Positions 10,691 to 19,777 of a DNA stretch of 64,000 nucleotides are shown here, piece after piece. The position numbers were made by a program, and so were the translations under genes. The DNA is from Aquabacterium sp. J223 (GTDB taxonomy: Bacteria; Pseudomonadota; Gammaproteobacteria; Burkholderiales; Burkholderiaceae_C). How positions within the stretch are numbered: position 1 is the first letter of the stretch; each line of letters opens with the position of its first letter. The notes beneath the pieces are model-generated. The model was not told the DNA's origin, did not search any database, and saw only the letters and a program-made list of their open reading frames with translations. The stretch is from assembly GCF_024666615.1 (NCBI RefSeq), contig NZ_CP088297.1:248001-312000 (forward strand), in the 5' to 3' direction.

Positions 10691-10696
10691 ATTGTG
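10691..10696 (-). promoter_or_regulatory. -10-like element of the 8.7-10.7 kb sensor kinase, leaderless spacing
   Basis: On the minus strand CACAAT is followed by 7 bases and then GTG 10683. It helps to choose this GTG over upstream ATG codons. Confidence 0.45.
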
Positions 10697-10776
10697 TCGG
10701 CATGTCGCCGGGCGCGGTCCGCGGCGGGCACGCCGGCTGCGCAGGGCGTCACAGCGGCGGCCACCGCCGACGACGC

Positions 10777-10782
10777 CACAAT
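10777..10782 (+). promoter_or_regulatory. -10-like element of phoH-ybeY
   Basis: CACAAT lies 26 bases before the phoH GTG, giving a short leader of about 20 nt. No convincing -35 is seen. Confidence 0.4.
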
Positions 10783-10808
10783 CCCACCGCACACCGCTGC
10801 CCCTGCCC

Positions 10809-11798
10809 GTGATCCTCCGCCACGCCTTCCTTCCCGCCGACAACCAGCGCCTGGCGCACCTGTGCGGCAGCCTCGACGAGCACCTGCGCCAGACCGAGTC
10901 GGCGCTGGGCGTGCGCATCAGCCGCCGCGGCGAGGCGTTCCGCATCGAGGGACCCAAGGCGGCGGCGCAGCAGGCGCTCGACTTCCTGCAGGCCGAGTAC
11001 CGCCGCGCGCGTCGCCCGCTGTCGGCCGAACAGTTCCAGCTGGCGTTGCAGCAGGCCCAGCGGGCGGCGGCACCGGCGACCACGCCCGCCGCGCCGGTGG
11101 ACGGTGCGGCCGGGGACGCGCCCATCGTGCTGCAGACCCGGCGCGCCGAGCTGACGGGGCGCACGCCGAACCAGGTGCTGTACCTGCGGCACATCCTCGA
11201 CCACGACATCACCTTCGGCATCGGCCCGGCCGGCACCGGCAAGACCTTCCTCGCGGTGGCCTGCGCGGTCGACGCGCTGGAGCGCGGCGCGGTGCAGCGC
11301 ATCATCCTCACCCGGCCGGCAGTCGAGGCGGGCGAGCGACTGGGGTTCCTCCCCGGCGACCTGACGCAGAAGGTCGACCCCTACCTGCGCCCGCTGTACG
11401 ACGCGCTGTACGACCTGATGGGCTTCGACCGCGTGACCAAGGCCTTCGAGAAGGCGACGCTGGAGATCGCGCCGCTGGCCTTCATGCGCGGCCGCACGCT
11501 GAACAACGCCTTCGTCATCCTCGACGAGGCGCAGAACACGACCACCGAGCAAATGAAGATGTTCCTCACGCGCATCGGCTTCGGCAGCAAGTGCGTGGTC
11601 ACCGGCGACGTGAGCCAGATCGACCTGCCGCGTGGCACGCTGAGCGGCCTGGTCGACGCCGAGCGGGTGCTGCACCGGGTGAACGGCATCGCGATGACCC
11701 GCTTCACCGCCGCCGACGTGGTGCGCCACCCGCTGGTGGCACGCATCGTGGAGGCCTACGACGCCGACCGGGCGCGCGGCGAGGGAGCCGCCGCTTGA
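10809..11798 (+). CDS. phoH: PhoH family ATPase
   Basis: A 329-residue PhoH-type P-loop ATPase. An N-terminal KH-like region (about residues 20-65) precedes the ATPase core: Walker A GPAGTGKT at residues 139-146, Walker [12 protein letters not shown], and [10 protein letters not shown]. The protein is cytoplasmic; a role in RNA metabolism together with YbeY is proposed for the family. The start is taken at GTG 10809 because the preceding bases code for a low-complexity stretch unlike the family and the -10-like element lies upstream. The stop overlaps the ybeY start. Confidence 0.9.
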   Translation: MILRHAFLPADNQRLAHLCGSLDEHLRQTESALGVRISRRGEAFRIEGPKAAAQQALDFLQAEYRRARRPLSAEQFQLALQQAQRAAAPATTPAAPVDGAAGDAPIVLQTRRAELTGRTPNQVLYLRHILDHDITFGIGPAGTGKTFLAVACAVDALERGAVQRIILTRPAVEAGERLGFLPGDLTQKVDPYLRPLYDALYDLMGFDRVTKAFEKATLEIAPLAFMRGRTLNNAFVILDEAQNTTTEQMKMFLTRIGFGSKCVVTGDVSQIDLPRGTLSGLVDAERVLHRVNGIAMTRFTAADVVRHPLVARIVEAYDADRARGEGAAA

Positions 11799-12289
11799 GC
11801 GCAGCGGACCGTCCGGCGCTCGCGTTGTCGCTGCAGTTCGCCGACCCGCGGCACAAGGCGCTGCTCGCTCGCCACCGCATCAATCGCTGGCTGACGGCGG
11901 CGCTGGAACGGCCGGCCGAGCTGACGGTGCGCTTCGTCGATGCGGCCGAAGGGCGCGCCCTCAATGCCGGATACCGCCAGCGCGACCACGCCACCAACGT
12001 GCTGACCTTCGACTACGAGCAGGCACCGGTGGCCGTCGCCGACCTGGTGCTGTGCACCGAGGTGATCGAGCGCGAAGCGAGCGAACTCGGCATCGCGCTG
12101 GCGGACCACTACGCCCACCTGCTGGTGCACGGCGCGCTGCACGCGCAGGGCTGGGACCACGAGGCCGACGACGAGGCGGAGGCGATGGAAGCCCGCGAGA
12201 CCGCCATCCTGGCGGGCCTGGGCATCGCCGACCCGTACGCCGGCCGCGGCGCGCGGGAGGGTCAGCGCCCCGGGGCGGCGCCCAGGTAG
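11795..12289 (+). CDS. ybeY: endoribonuclease YbeY, rRNA maturation factor
   Basis: A 164-residue metalloprotein. The zinc motif H3xH5xH is at His112, His116 and His122 ([12 protein letters not shown]), and NVLTFDY is the other conserved block. YbeY acts in 16S rRNA 3' maturation and 70S quality control. The start is TTG at 11795, overlapping the phoH stop (TTGA), so the two are translationally coupled. The last 28 bases overlap the 3' end of the convergent CorA gene. The upstream neighbour phoH is the usual partner. Confidence 0.9.
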   Translation: MSAADRPALALSLQFADPRHKALLARHRINRWLTAALERPAELTVRFVDAAEGRALNAGYRQRDHATNVLTFDYEQAPVAVADLVLCTEVIEREASELGIALADHYAHLLVHGALHAQGWDHEADDEAEAMEARETAILAGLGIADPYAGRGAREGQRPGAAPR

Positions 12290-13323
12290 CGCTTGCGCCA
12301 GAAGAAGACCCCCAGGCCGACCCCGACGCAGGCCATCAGCCCCGCGGCCACCCAGAAGCCCCGCTCGGCGTGGATGAGCGGCAGCGCGTCGAAGTTCATG
12401 CCGAAGATGCCGGTGATCAGGTTGAGCGGCAGGAAGATCGCCGTCAGCACCGTCAGCGTGCGCATGATGTCGTTGGTGCGCCGGCCCACCGCGGAGAAGT
12501 GGATCTGCACGGCGGTCTCGATCGAGGTCTCCAGCCGGCGCACATGGCCGAGCACCCGCTCGATGTGCTCCAGCAGGTCGCGCGAGCGCACCCGCAGGTG
12601 CTCGCGCTCGCGCTGTTCGGCGACGGCCTCCGGCGACGGCCATTCGCTGAGCGCGTCGATCCACTCCTGCACCGCCGCGCGCTGGTCCTCGCAGCTGTCC
12701 TCCAGCACCTGCAGCGCGTCGCGCGCGGCCAGCAGCACCTGCCAGTCCTGGCGCCGCTGGCGCGGGGACAGCAGGGACTGCTGCAGTTCGGCCAGCTCCC
12801 GGCTCAACGGCCGGCGCAACTCCAGGTAGCTGTCGACGATGTGGTTGACCATGCGCAGCATCAGGTCGGCGGCGCTCACCGGCAGCCGCGACTGCGAGCG
12901 GCTGTCGCCGCCGTCGTCCATCTGGTGCAGGCGCTGCACGAAGTGGTCGCGCACCGCGCAGTCGTCGGGGTGCACGCTGAGCAGCAGGCGGTCGAAGACG
13001 GCGAAGCCGACGGCCGCGGTGTCCACCCCGGCCAGCACCGACCCGTCCTCGCCCTGCCGCGCGAGCAGCCGCCGCACGACGAGCAGGTCGTAGGCCGAGG
13101 TGTAGTCGAACTGCGAGGGCAGCTGCGGGTTGAGCAGGTCGGCGACGTGCAGGTCGACCAGCGGCGCGCCGGTCACCCTTGCCAGCCAAGCCTGCAGCGG
13201 CGCCACCTGCTCCGCGAAGCCCTGGCGGGCGAAGCCGATCCAGAGGAAGCCACGGGTCGGCAGCGCGTCCGGCCAGGTGGGCAGCTCGACCACCCGGTCG
13301 CGCTCGATGTAGAGCACCCGCAT
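12262..13323 (-). CDS. CorA family divalent/zinc cation transporter (ZntB-like)
   Basis: A 353-residue CorA-superfamily protein: a long cytoplasmic helical domain (about residues 1-280) and two C-terminal membrane helices. The pore signature GMN is present in [14 protein letters not shown] at the end of the first helix, and a basic tail follows (WRKRYL). Family members form pentameric Mg2+, Co2+, Ni2+ or Zn2+ channels; the metal cannot be told from sequence. It overlaps ybeY by 28 bases, 3' end to 3' end. hemB starts upstream on the same strand and ends 12 bases before this start codon, so co-transcription with hemB is likely. Confidence 0.88.
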   Translation of the reverse strand: MRVLYIERDRVVELPTWPDALPTRGFLWIGFARQGFAEQVAPLQAWLARVTGAPLVDLHVADLLNPQLPSQFDYTSAYDLLVVRRLLARQGEDGSVLAGVDTAAVGFAVFDRLLLSVHPDDCAVRDHFVQRLHQMDDGGDSRSQSRLPVSAADLMLRMVNHIVDSYLELRRPLSRELAELQQSLLSPRQRRQDWQVLLAARDALQVLEDSCEDQRAAVQEWIDALSEWPSPEAVAEQREREHLRVRSRDLLEHIERVLGHVRRLETSIETAVQIHFSAVGRRTNDIMRTLTVLTAIFLPLNLITGIFGMNFDALPLIHAERGFWVAAGLMACVGVGLGVFFWRKRYLGAAPGR

Positions 13324-13335
13324 GCGCGGAGGGGG

Positions 13336-14373
<1,038 letters not shown>

Positions 14374-14407
14374 TCAAGAAAGCCTTACTCACCTTTTTAC
14401 ATGGCTT

Positions 14408-14416
14408 TGCTAGACT
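14408..14416 (+). promoter_or_regulatory. extended -10 of the putative small RNA
   Basis: TGCTAGACT is an extended -10 (TGn followed by TAGACT). No good -35 at 17 bases is present, which extended -10 promoters tolerate. Transcription would begin near 14422. Confidence 0.35.
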
Positions 14417-14419
14417 GGG

Positions 14420-14534
14420 CGCCGGATGATAGCCACGCGGCGGTCGTCCCCTGCTTTTCCTCCCTGAGCAGGTGCTTGGTTGCCGACGGCAGCCGGGCTT
14501 TGTCCACCCCCGGTCGACCGACCGGGTTTTTTTT
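14420..14534 (+). ncRNA. putative structured small RNA (three hairpins, intrinsic terminator)
   Basis: About 115 nt between hemB and hemJ fold into three successive hairpins: CCTGCT/AGCAGG (14450-14472) with an 11-nt loop holding CCTCCCT, GGTTGCC/GGCAGCC (14478-14494), and CCCGGTC/GACCGGG (14509-14526) followed by eight T. The loop is complementary to a Shine-Dalgarno sequence, a property of Hfq-dependent anti-SD small RNAs in other proteobacteria. It does not carry the conserved blocks of 4.5S or 6S RNA. It could instead be an attenuating leader, but hemJ has its own close -10-like element after the terminator. No family is recognised. Confidence 0.5.
14509..14534 (+). terminator. rho-independent terminator
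   Basis: A perfect 7-bp stem CCCGGTC/GACCGGG with a 4-base loop is followed by eight T. This is the only textbook intrinsic terminator I found in the window, and no protein gene ends just before it on this strand. Confidence 0.8.
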
Positions 14535-14574
14535 GCGCGGTCGCCGACCGCGCCGGTGGCCTTGAACGCAACCG

Positions 14575-14580
14575 GATAAT
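14575..14580 (+). promoter_or_regulatory. -10-like element of hemJ, leaderless spacing
   Basis: GATAAT is followed by 6 bases and ATG 14587. Confidence 0.45.
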
Positions 14581-14586
14581 GGCGCG

Positions 14587-15024
14587 ATGAGCGCTTACCC
14601 GTGGATCAAGGCCTTCCACCTCGTGTTCGTGGCGGCCTGGTTCGCCATGCTGTTCTACCTGCCGCGCATCTTCGTCAACCTGGCGGCGGTCAGCCCGGAC
14701 AGCCATGCCGAACGCGAGCGCCTGCTGTTGATGGGCCGCCGGCTGTACCGCTTCGGCGGCCTGCTGATGCTGCCGGCGCTCGCCTTCGGGCTGGTGCTGT
14801 GGCTGTGGTTCGGCGTCGGCCGCGGGCCCGGCCAGGGCTGGCTGCACGCCAAGCTGACGCTGGTGGTGCTGACCATCGGCTACCACCACAGCCTGGGCGC
14901 GATGCTCAAGCGTTTCGAGCGGCTGGCCAACCAGCGCAGCGAACGCTGGTACCGCGTCTACAACGAGGCGGCCGTGCTGCTGTTCGCGGCCATCGTCGTG
15001 CTCGTGGTCGTCAAGCCCTTCTGA
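14587..15024 (+). CDS. hemJ: protoporphyrinogen oxidase HemJ (CopD-like membrane protein)
   Basis: A 145-residue protein with four predicted membrane helices, the length and pattern of HemJ. YPWIKAFHLVFVAAWFAMLFYLPRIF carries the conserved His10 and the YLPR motif, and KLTLVVLTIGYHHS the conserved lysine and histidines. HemJ oxidises protoporphyrinogen IX to protoporphyrin IX late in heme synthesis, in the inner membrane. Proximity to hemB, the second enzyme of the pathway, supports the call. It lacks a leader, with GATAAT 6 bases upstream. Confidence 0.88.
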   Translation: MSAYPWIKAFHLVFVAAWFAMLFYLPRIFVNLAAVSPDSHAERERLLLMGRRLYRFGGLLMLPALAFGLVLWLWFGVGRGPGQGWLHAKLTLVVLTIGYHHSLGAMLKRFERLANQRSERWYRVYNEAAVLLFAAIVVLVVVKPF

Positions 15025-15088
15025 TGACCGGCGCCCACCGCCGTGCCCGCGCGGCGACGGCCGGACCGCCGACGGCCCCGTCGCGCTG

Positions 15089-16252
15089 ATGCCCGCCCCA
15101 GGCGCCGCCACCGGCCCCGACGCCGCCACGGCGCACCGCAGCGCGTCGCTGCCGATGGCGCTGGCCGCGGCGGCGCTGATCGCCTACGCCAGCCTGTACC
15201 CGCTCACCGGCTGGACCGGTCGCCCCGGCACCCCGTGGGCCGAGTTGCTGGCGCTGCCCTGGCCGACGCGACGCATCCCCTTCGACGTCTGGGCCAACCT
15301 GCTGGGTTATGCGCCGCTCGGGGCGCTGCTGGCCGCCGGGGTGTTGCGCCGCGCCGGGCAGGGCCCGGCCGCGGTGCTGCTGGCCACGCTGATGGCCGCT
15401 GCGCTGTCCTACGCGCTGGAGGTGGTGCAGCACTTCCTGCCGCAGCGGGTGCCCTCGTCGCTCGACTGGACGCTGAACACCGCCGGCGCGGCGGCCGGTG
15501 GCGCGCTGGCGCGGCTGGTCCAGGCGCTGGGGCTCGGCGACCGCTGGGCGGCCTGGCGCGACCGCTGGTTCGTGCGCGCCAGCGTCGGCGCCCGGGTGCT
15601 GCTGATGCTGTGGCCGCTGGCCCTGCTGTCGCCGACGCCGCTGCCGCTGGGCCTGGGCCAGATCGACCAGCCGCTGCGCGAGCTGGCCACCGCCGCCTTC
15701 GCCGGCACGCCGTGGGAGGAGGACGTGCTCGACTGGCTGCAGCCGGCGTTCGCCGAACCCGCCGCGCCGCTGTCGCCGGCCGCCGAATGGCTGGCCATCG
15801 TGCTCGGCCTGCTGACCCCCTGCCTGCTGGCGCACAGCGCCATGCGGCCCGGCGCGCGCCGGCTGCTGATGGTGGCGCTGCTGACCACCACCGGCTTCGC
15901 GATGACGACGCTGTCCACCGCGTTGAACTTCGGCCCGGCGCATGCGCTGGCCTGGATCACCCCGGCCACCGTGCCGGCGCTGGCCGCCGCCGCGGCGCTG
16001 GCGGTGGCGCTGGCCTGGACCGGCCGACGCCTGGCCGCCGCGCTGGCGCTGCTGTGCGCCGCCGGGCTGATCGCGCTGACCTCGCAGGCCCCGGCCGACG
16101 CCTACTTCGCGCAAAGCCTGCAGGCCTGGCAGCAGGGCCGCTTCATCCGCTTCCACGGCCTGACGCGCTGGATCGCCTGGGCCTGGCCCTGCGTGGCGCT
16201 GGTGTGGCTGCTGGTGCGCCTGGGCGCGCGCGACCCCGACCGGGGGCGGTAG
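15089..16252 (+). CDS. VanZ-like domain membrane protein
   Basis: A 387-residue protein with about eight to nine hydrophobic helices. The N-terminal part matches the VanZ-like fold: IAYASLYPLTGW, DVWANLLGYAPLGAL, ALSYALEVVQHFLPQRVPSSLDW, LNTAGAAAGG. Family members are membrane proteins of uncertain biochemical role. The C-terminal half is a further membrane segment without a recognised domain. It follows hemJ after 64 bases on the same strand. Confidence 0.78.
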   Translation: MPAPGAATGPDAATAHRSASLPMALAAAALIAYASLYPLTGWTGRPGTPWAELLALPWPTRRIPFDVWANLLGYAPLGALLAAGVLRRAGQGPAAVLLATLMAAALSYALEVVQHFLPQRVPSSLDWTLNTAGAAAGGALARLVQALGLGDRWAAWRDRWFVRASVGARVLLMLWPLALLSPTPLPLGLGQIDQPLRELATAAFAGTPWEEDVLDWLQPAFAEPAAPLSPAAEWLAIVLGLLTPCLLAHSAMRPGARRLLMVALLTTTGFAMTTLSTALNFGPAHALAWITPATVPALAAAAALAVALAWTGRRLAAALALLCAAGLIALTSQAPADAYFAQSLQAWQQGRFIRFHGLTRWIAWAWPCVALVWLLVRLGARDPDRGR

Positions 16253-16268
16253 CCCCTCGGCCGGTGCC

Positions 16269-16274
16269 TACAAT
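16269..16274 (+). promoter_or_regulatory. -10-like element of the ferredoxin gene, leaderless spacing
   Basis: TACAAT is followed by 6 bases and ATG 16281. This is the best match to the -10 consensus among the leaderless set. Confidence 0.55.
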
Positions 16275-16280
16275 TCGTCG

Positions 16281-16607
16281 ATGAGTTACTTCAAGCACCA
16301 CGTCTTCTTCTGCCTGAACGAACGCGAGGGTGGCGAGGCGTCCTGTGCACCCCGCGGCGCCAAGGCCGCCTTCGACCACTGCAAGGCGAAGGTCAAGGCC
16401 GCCGGCCTGGCCGGGCCGGGCGGCGTGCGGGTCAACAAGGCCGGCTGCATGGACCGCTGCGCTGGCGGCCCGGTGGCCGTGGTCTACCCGGAAGGCACCT
16501 GGTACACCTATGTGGACCGCGACGACATCGACGAGATCGTCGAGTCGCACCTGAAGAACGGGCGCCCGGTGGAGCGCCTGCTGCTGGCGCCGGACATCGG
16601 CCGCTGA
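16281..16607 (+). CDS. thioredoxin-like [2Fe-2S] ferredoxin
   Basis: A 108-residue protein of the thioredoxin-fold [2Fe-2S] ferredoxin family. Cys11, Cys22, Cys56 and Cys60 (RVNKAGCMDRC) match the C-x10-C and C-x3-C ligand spacing of this family; Cys34 is extra. The conserved tail PEGTWYTYVDRDDIDEIVESHL follows. It is a soluble electron carrier whose partner is unknown. The downstream alpha/beta hydrolase starts 20 bases after the stop, a pairing common in Burkholderiales (recollection of genome context, not checked). Confidence 0.9.
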   Translation: MSYFKHHVFFCLNEREGGEASCAPRGAKAAFDHCKAKVKAAGLAGPGGVRVNKAGCMDRCAGGPVAVVYPEGTWYTYVDRDDIDEIVESHLKNGRPVERLLLAPDIGR

Positions 16608-16627
16608 CCTCACGCTCGACGCCCTCG

Positions 16628-17239
16628 ATGAACTCGCAGACCCGGCGACTGTCGCTGGCGGGTCCCGCCGGCCCGCTGGCGTGCGCCATCGACGAGCCGG
16701 CCGCCGCGCCGGTGGGCGTGGCGGTGCTGTGCCACCCCCACCCGCTGTTCGGCGGCACGATGGACAACAAGGTGGTGCAGACGCTGGCCCGGGCCTTCGT
16801 GCAGCTGGGCTACCGCGCCGTGCGCTTCAACTTCCGCGGCATCGACGGTTCGGGTGGCGCCTGGGACGAGGGCCGCGGCGAGGTCGACGACGCGCTGGCC
16901 GTCATCGCCGCGCAGCGGGCGCCCAACCTGCCGCTGGCGCTCGGCGGCTTCTCCTTCGGCGGTTACGTCGCCTCGCAGGCGGCGGCCCGGCTGCCGGCGG
17001 ACCAGGCCGCCGAACGGCTGGTGCTCGTCGGGCCCGCCACCGCCAAGTTCGAGGTGGCCGGCGTCCCGGCCGACACGCTGGTCATCCACGGCGAGCAGGA
17101 CGAGGTGGTGCCGCTCGCCGCCACGCTGGACTGGGCCCGCCCGCAGGCGCTGCCGGTGATCGTCGTGCCCGGCGTCGGCCATTTCTTCCACGGGCAGCTG
17201 CCGCTGCTCAAATCGCTGGTCGTGCGCCACTGGCGCTGA
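16628..17239 (+). CDS. alpha/beta hydrolase
   Basis: A 203-residue alpha/beta hydrolase. The nucleophile elbow is GGFSFGGYVASQ, the acid lies in VIHGEQDEVVPL and the catalytic His in GVGHFFHGQLPLL. The N-terminal block CHPHPLFGGTMDNKVVQ is typical of the small CocE/NonD-like hydrolase group whose substrates are unknown. No signal peptide is seen. It lies 20 bases after the ferredoxin gene. Confidence 0.87.
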   Translation: MNSQTRRLSLAGPAGPLACAIDEPAAAPVGVAVLCHPHPLFGGTMDNKVVQTLARAFVQLGYRAVRFNFRGIDGSGGAWDEGRGEVDDALAVIAAQRAPNLPLALGGFSFGGYVASQAAARLPADQAAERLVLVGPATAKFEVAGVPADTLVIHGEQDEVVPLAATLDWARPQALPVIVVPGVGHFFHGQLPLLKSLVVRHWR

Positions 17240-17310
17240 CGCCCGACGCCCCCACCGGGCCGGGCCGCCGCCTGAACGATCCCCTTCTCCTGCTGTTCCG
17301 CTGCCGTTCG

Positions 17311-18459
17311 ATGAAACGATTCCTCGCCTTCCTGCTCGTCGCCTGCACCGCGCTGCACGCCGCCGCCCAGGCGCCGCAGCCGCCCGAGGCCGCCGCGCGC
17401 CACTACATCCTGGTCGACGTCACCGCCAACCGGGTGCTCGCCGAACGCGACGCCGACGCGCCCAGCGACCCGGCCTCGCTGACCAAGCTGATGACCGCCT
17501 ACCTGGTGTTCCAGGCGCTGCGCGACAAGAAGCTGACGCTGGAGCAGACGCTGCCGGTGTCCAAGCGGGCCTGGGACGAGCGCAAGGGCGACCCCTCGCT
17601 CATGTTCATCGACACCACGATGACGCCCAAGGTCGACGAGTTGCTGCACGGCATGATCGTGCAGTCGGGCAACGACGCCTCGGTGGCGCTGGCCGAGGGC
17701 GTCGCCGGCTCGCTGGACGCCTTCGTCGGCATGATGAACCGGCAGGCGCAGGCCTGGGGCCTGAAGAACACCAGCTTCAAGAACGTCACCGGCATGAGCG
17801 AGCCGGGCCACCGCAGCAGCGCGCGCGACATCGCCACCATCGCCACCCGCATCGTCGCCGACTTCCCCGAGTACTACCGCTACTACTCGGTGCGCGACTA
17901 CAAGTTCAACAACATCCGACAGGACAACCGCAACCTGCTGCTGCGCCGCGACCCCACGGTGGACGGCATGAAGACCGGCTACACCGACGCCGCCGGTTAC
18001 TGCCTGGTGGCCAGCGCCCAGCGCGACTTCCCCAACGGCAAGCGCCGCCTGCTCAGCGTGGTGCTGGGCACCGCCTCGCGCGAGGCACGCGCCAGCGAGA
18101 GCCAGAAGCTGCTGAACTGGGGCTTCACCGCCTTCGACGCGCTGCGCGTGGTCGAGGCCGGCAAGCCGGTGGCCACCGTGCCGGTGTGGAAGGGCGCGGC
18201 CAAGGACGTCGGCCTGGGCACGCAGGCGCCGGTGGTCGCGACCGTGCCGCGCGGCGAGGGCGCCGGCCTGAAGACGGTGATCGAGCGCACCGACCCGCTG
18301 GTCGCGCCGCTGGCCCAGGGCCAGCGCGTGGGCACGGTGAAGGTGACCACCGCCAGCGGCACCCCGGTGGCCGAGGCGCCGCTGGTGGTGCTGCAGGCGG
18401 TGCCGCAGGCCGGGATCTTCGGCCGTGCCTGGGACGCGCTGCGGCTGTGGATCAAGTGA
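17311..18459 (+). CDS. dacC: D-alanyl-D-alanine carboxypeptidase (PBP5/6 family)
   Basis: A 382-residue periplasmic low-molecular-weight penicillin-binding protein. A signal peptide (residues 1-19) is followed by the serine peptidase motifs SLTK (Ser56-Lys59), SGN (119-121) and KTG (221-223), then the PBP5 C-terminal beta domain and an amphipathic C-terminal helix (FGRAWDALRLWIK) for membrane attachment. It trims the terminal D-alanine of peptidoglycan stem peptides. The downstream D-amino acid transaminase makes D-Ala and D-Glu, so the two share cell-wall context. The symbol follows the betaproteobacterial habit; dacA is equally usable. Confidence 0.92.
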   Translation: MKRFLAFLLVACTALHAAAQAPQPPEAAARHYILVDVTANRVLAERDADAPSDPASLTKLMTAYLVFQALRDKKLTLEQTLPVSKRAWDERKGDPSLMFIDTTMTPKVDELLHGMIVQSGNDASVALAEGVAGSLDAFVGMMNRQAQAWGLKNTSFKNVTGMSEPGHRSSARDIATIATRIVADFPEYYRYYSVRDYKFNNIRQDNRNLLLRRDPTVDGMKTGYTDAAGYCLVASAQRDFPNGKRRLLSVVLGTASREARASESQKLLNWGFTAFDALRVVEAGKPVATVPVWKGAAKDVGLGTQAPVVATVPRGEGAGLKTVIERTDPLVAPLAQGQRVGTVKVTTASGTPVAEAPLVVLQAVPQAGIFGRAWDALRLWIK

Positions 18460-18580
18460 CCGGCGCGGCGCTTGCCGGCGGCTGACCCGTCGCGCGGGAC
18501 TTGTGCCCGCCGGCCGTGACGAGGGCGTAAGCTGCCCCCGCCCGGCCCCCGCGCCCATCCGCCGTTGTCGAGGGAAAGCC

Positions 18581-19495
18581 ATGCCGTCCACCGCGCCCAC
18601 CCAGCCGGACCTGCCCGACCTGCCCTGCCTGCTCAACGGCGAGCTGCTGCCGCTGCGCGAGGCCAGGGTGTCGGTGATGGACCGCGGCTTCGTCTTCGGC
18701 GACGGCGTCTACGAGGTCATCCCGGTCTACGGCCGGCGCCTGTTCCGCTTCGACGACCACATGGCGCGCCTGCAGCGCAACCTGGGCAAGCTGCGCATCC
18801 CGGCGCCGCACAGCCGGGACGGCTGGCTGGCGCTGGCGCGGCGGCTCATCGCCGCCCTGCGCGACAGCCCCGACCAGCTGCTCTACCTGCAGGTCACCCG
18901 CGGCGTGGCGCTGCGCGACCACGTCATGCCGGCCGGGCTGGCGCCCACGGTGTTCATGACCGTCAGCCCGCTGCGGGGCGCCAGCGCCGAGCAGCGGCAC
19001 CAGGGCGCGGCCTGCGTCACCGCCCGCGACTTCCGCTGGGAGCGCGGCGACATCAAGTCCATCTCGCTGCTCGGCAACGTGCTGGCGCGCCAGGTCTCGG
19101 CCGACCAGGGGGCGGCGGAGACGGTGCTGCTGCGCGAAGGCCACAACGGCACGCTCTACCTCACCGAGGCGTCGGCCAGCAACGTCTGGATCGTGCAGGA
19201 CGGCGCCCTGCTCGGCCCGCCGCCCAGCGACTGGCTGCTGGAAGGCGTGCGCGCCGAACTGCTGCGCGAGCTGTGCGAGGACTGCGGCATCGCCTTCAAC
19301 CGCAAGCCGATCTCGGAGGCCGAGCTGTTCGCCGCCGACGAGGTCATCCTCAGCTCGTCGACCAAGGAGGTGCTGCCCGTGACCCTGCTCGACGGCGAGG
19401 CCGTCGGTCATGGCGCACTGCGCGGCAAGCCGGGCCCGGTCTACGCCCGGCTGTACGAGGCCTACCAGCGGGCCAAGCTTGAACAATCCATCTGA
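18581..19495 (+). CDS. dat: D-amino acid aminotransferase (class IV, PLP)
   Basis: A 304-residue fold-type IV PLP enzyme. Lys159 in GDIKSISLLGNVLARQ is the cofactor lysine and Glu196 in YLTEASASN stabilises the pyridine nitrogen; both blocks match D-amino acid transaminase rather than branched-chain transaminase. It interconverts D-alanine and D-glutamate with their keto acids, supplying wall precursors. A GAGGGAAAG ribosome site precedes the ATG. The stop overlaps the ybeD start (TGATG). A branched-chain or 4-amino-4-deoxychorismate enzyme is the less likely alternative. Confidence 0.85.
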   Translation: MPSTAPTQPDLPDLPCLLNGELLPLREARVSVMDRGFVFGDGVYEVIPVYGRRLFRFDDHMARLQRNLGKLRIPAPHSRDGWLALARRLIAALRDSPDQLLYLQVTRGVALRDHVMPAGLAPTVFMTVSPLRGASAEQRHQGAACVTARDFRWERGDIKSISLLGNVLARQVSADQGAAETVLLREGHNGTLYLTEASASNVWIVQDGALLGPPPSDWLLEGVRAELLRELCEDCGIAFNRKPISEAELFAADEVILSSSTKEVLPVTLLDGEAVGHGALRGKPGPVYARLYEAYQRAKLEQSI

Positions 19496-19776
19496 TGTCC
19501 ATGCCCGACCTTCCTGCAGAACCGTCGCTGATCGAGTACCCGAGCGCCTTTCCGATCAAGGTGATGGGCGCCAACGTCGACGGTTTCGTCGACGCCATCG
19601 TGGCGGTGGTGCGCCAGTTCGACGCCGGCTTCGACGTGCTGTCGCTGGAGCAGCGGCCGAGCACCGGCGGCAACTACCTCGGGCTGACGGTCACGGTCAC
19701 GGCCACCAGCCGGGAGCAGCTCGACGAGCTGTACCGCACCCTTTCATCCCATCCGATGGTGAAGGTGGTCCTGTAG
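19495..19776 (+). CDS. ybeD: YbeD family protein (DUF493)
   Basis: A 93-residue ACT-like small protein: SLIEYPSAFPIKVMGA at the N-terminus and YRTLSSHPMVKVVL at the end are typical DUF493. The function is unknown; it usually stands before lipB and lipA. Here it overlaps dat by one base, and no lipB or lipA follows: the next gene is a convergent sensor kinase whose stop lies one base away. Confidence 0.9.
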   Translation: MSMPDLPAEPSLIEYPSAFPIKVMGANVDGFVDAIVAVVRQFDAGFDVLSLEQRPSTGGNYLGLTVTVTATSREQLDELYRTLSSHPMVKVVL

Positions 19777-19777
19777 T

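Noticed and set aside
14420-14534. 4.5S RNA (ffs), 6S RNA or a tRNA at this place
   Set aside because: The conserved GGAAGGAAGC core of 4.5S, the large open bubble of 6S and any cloverleaf are all missing.
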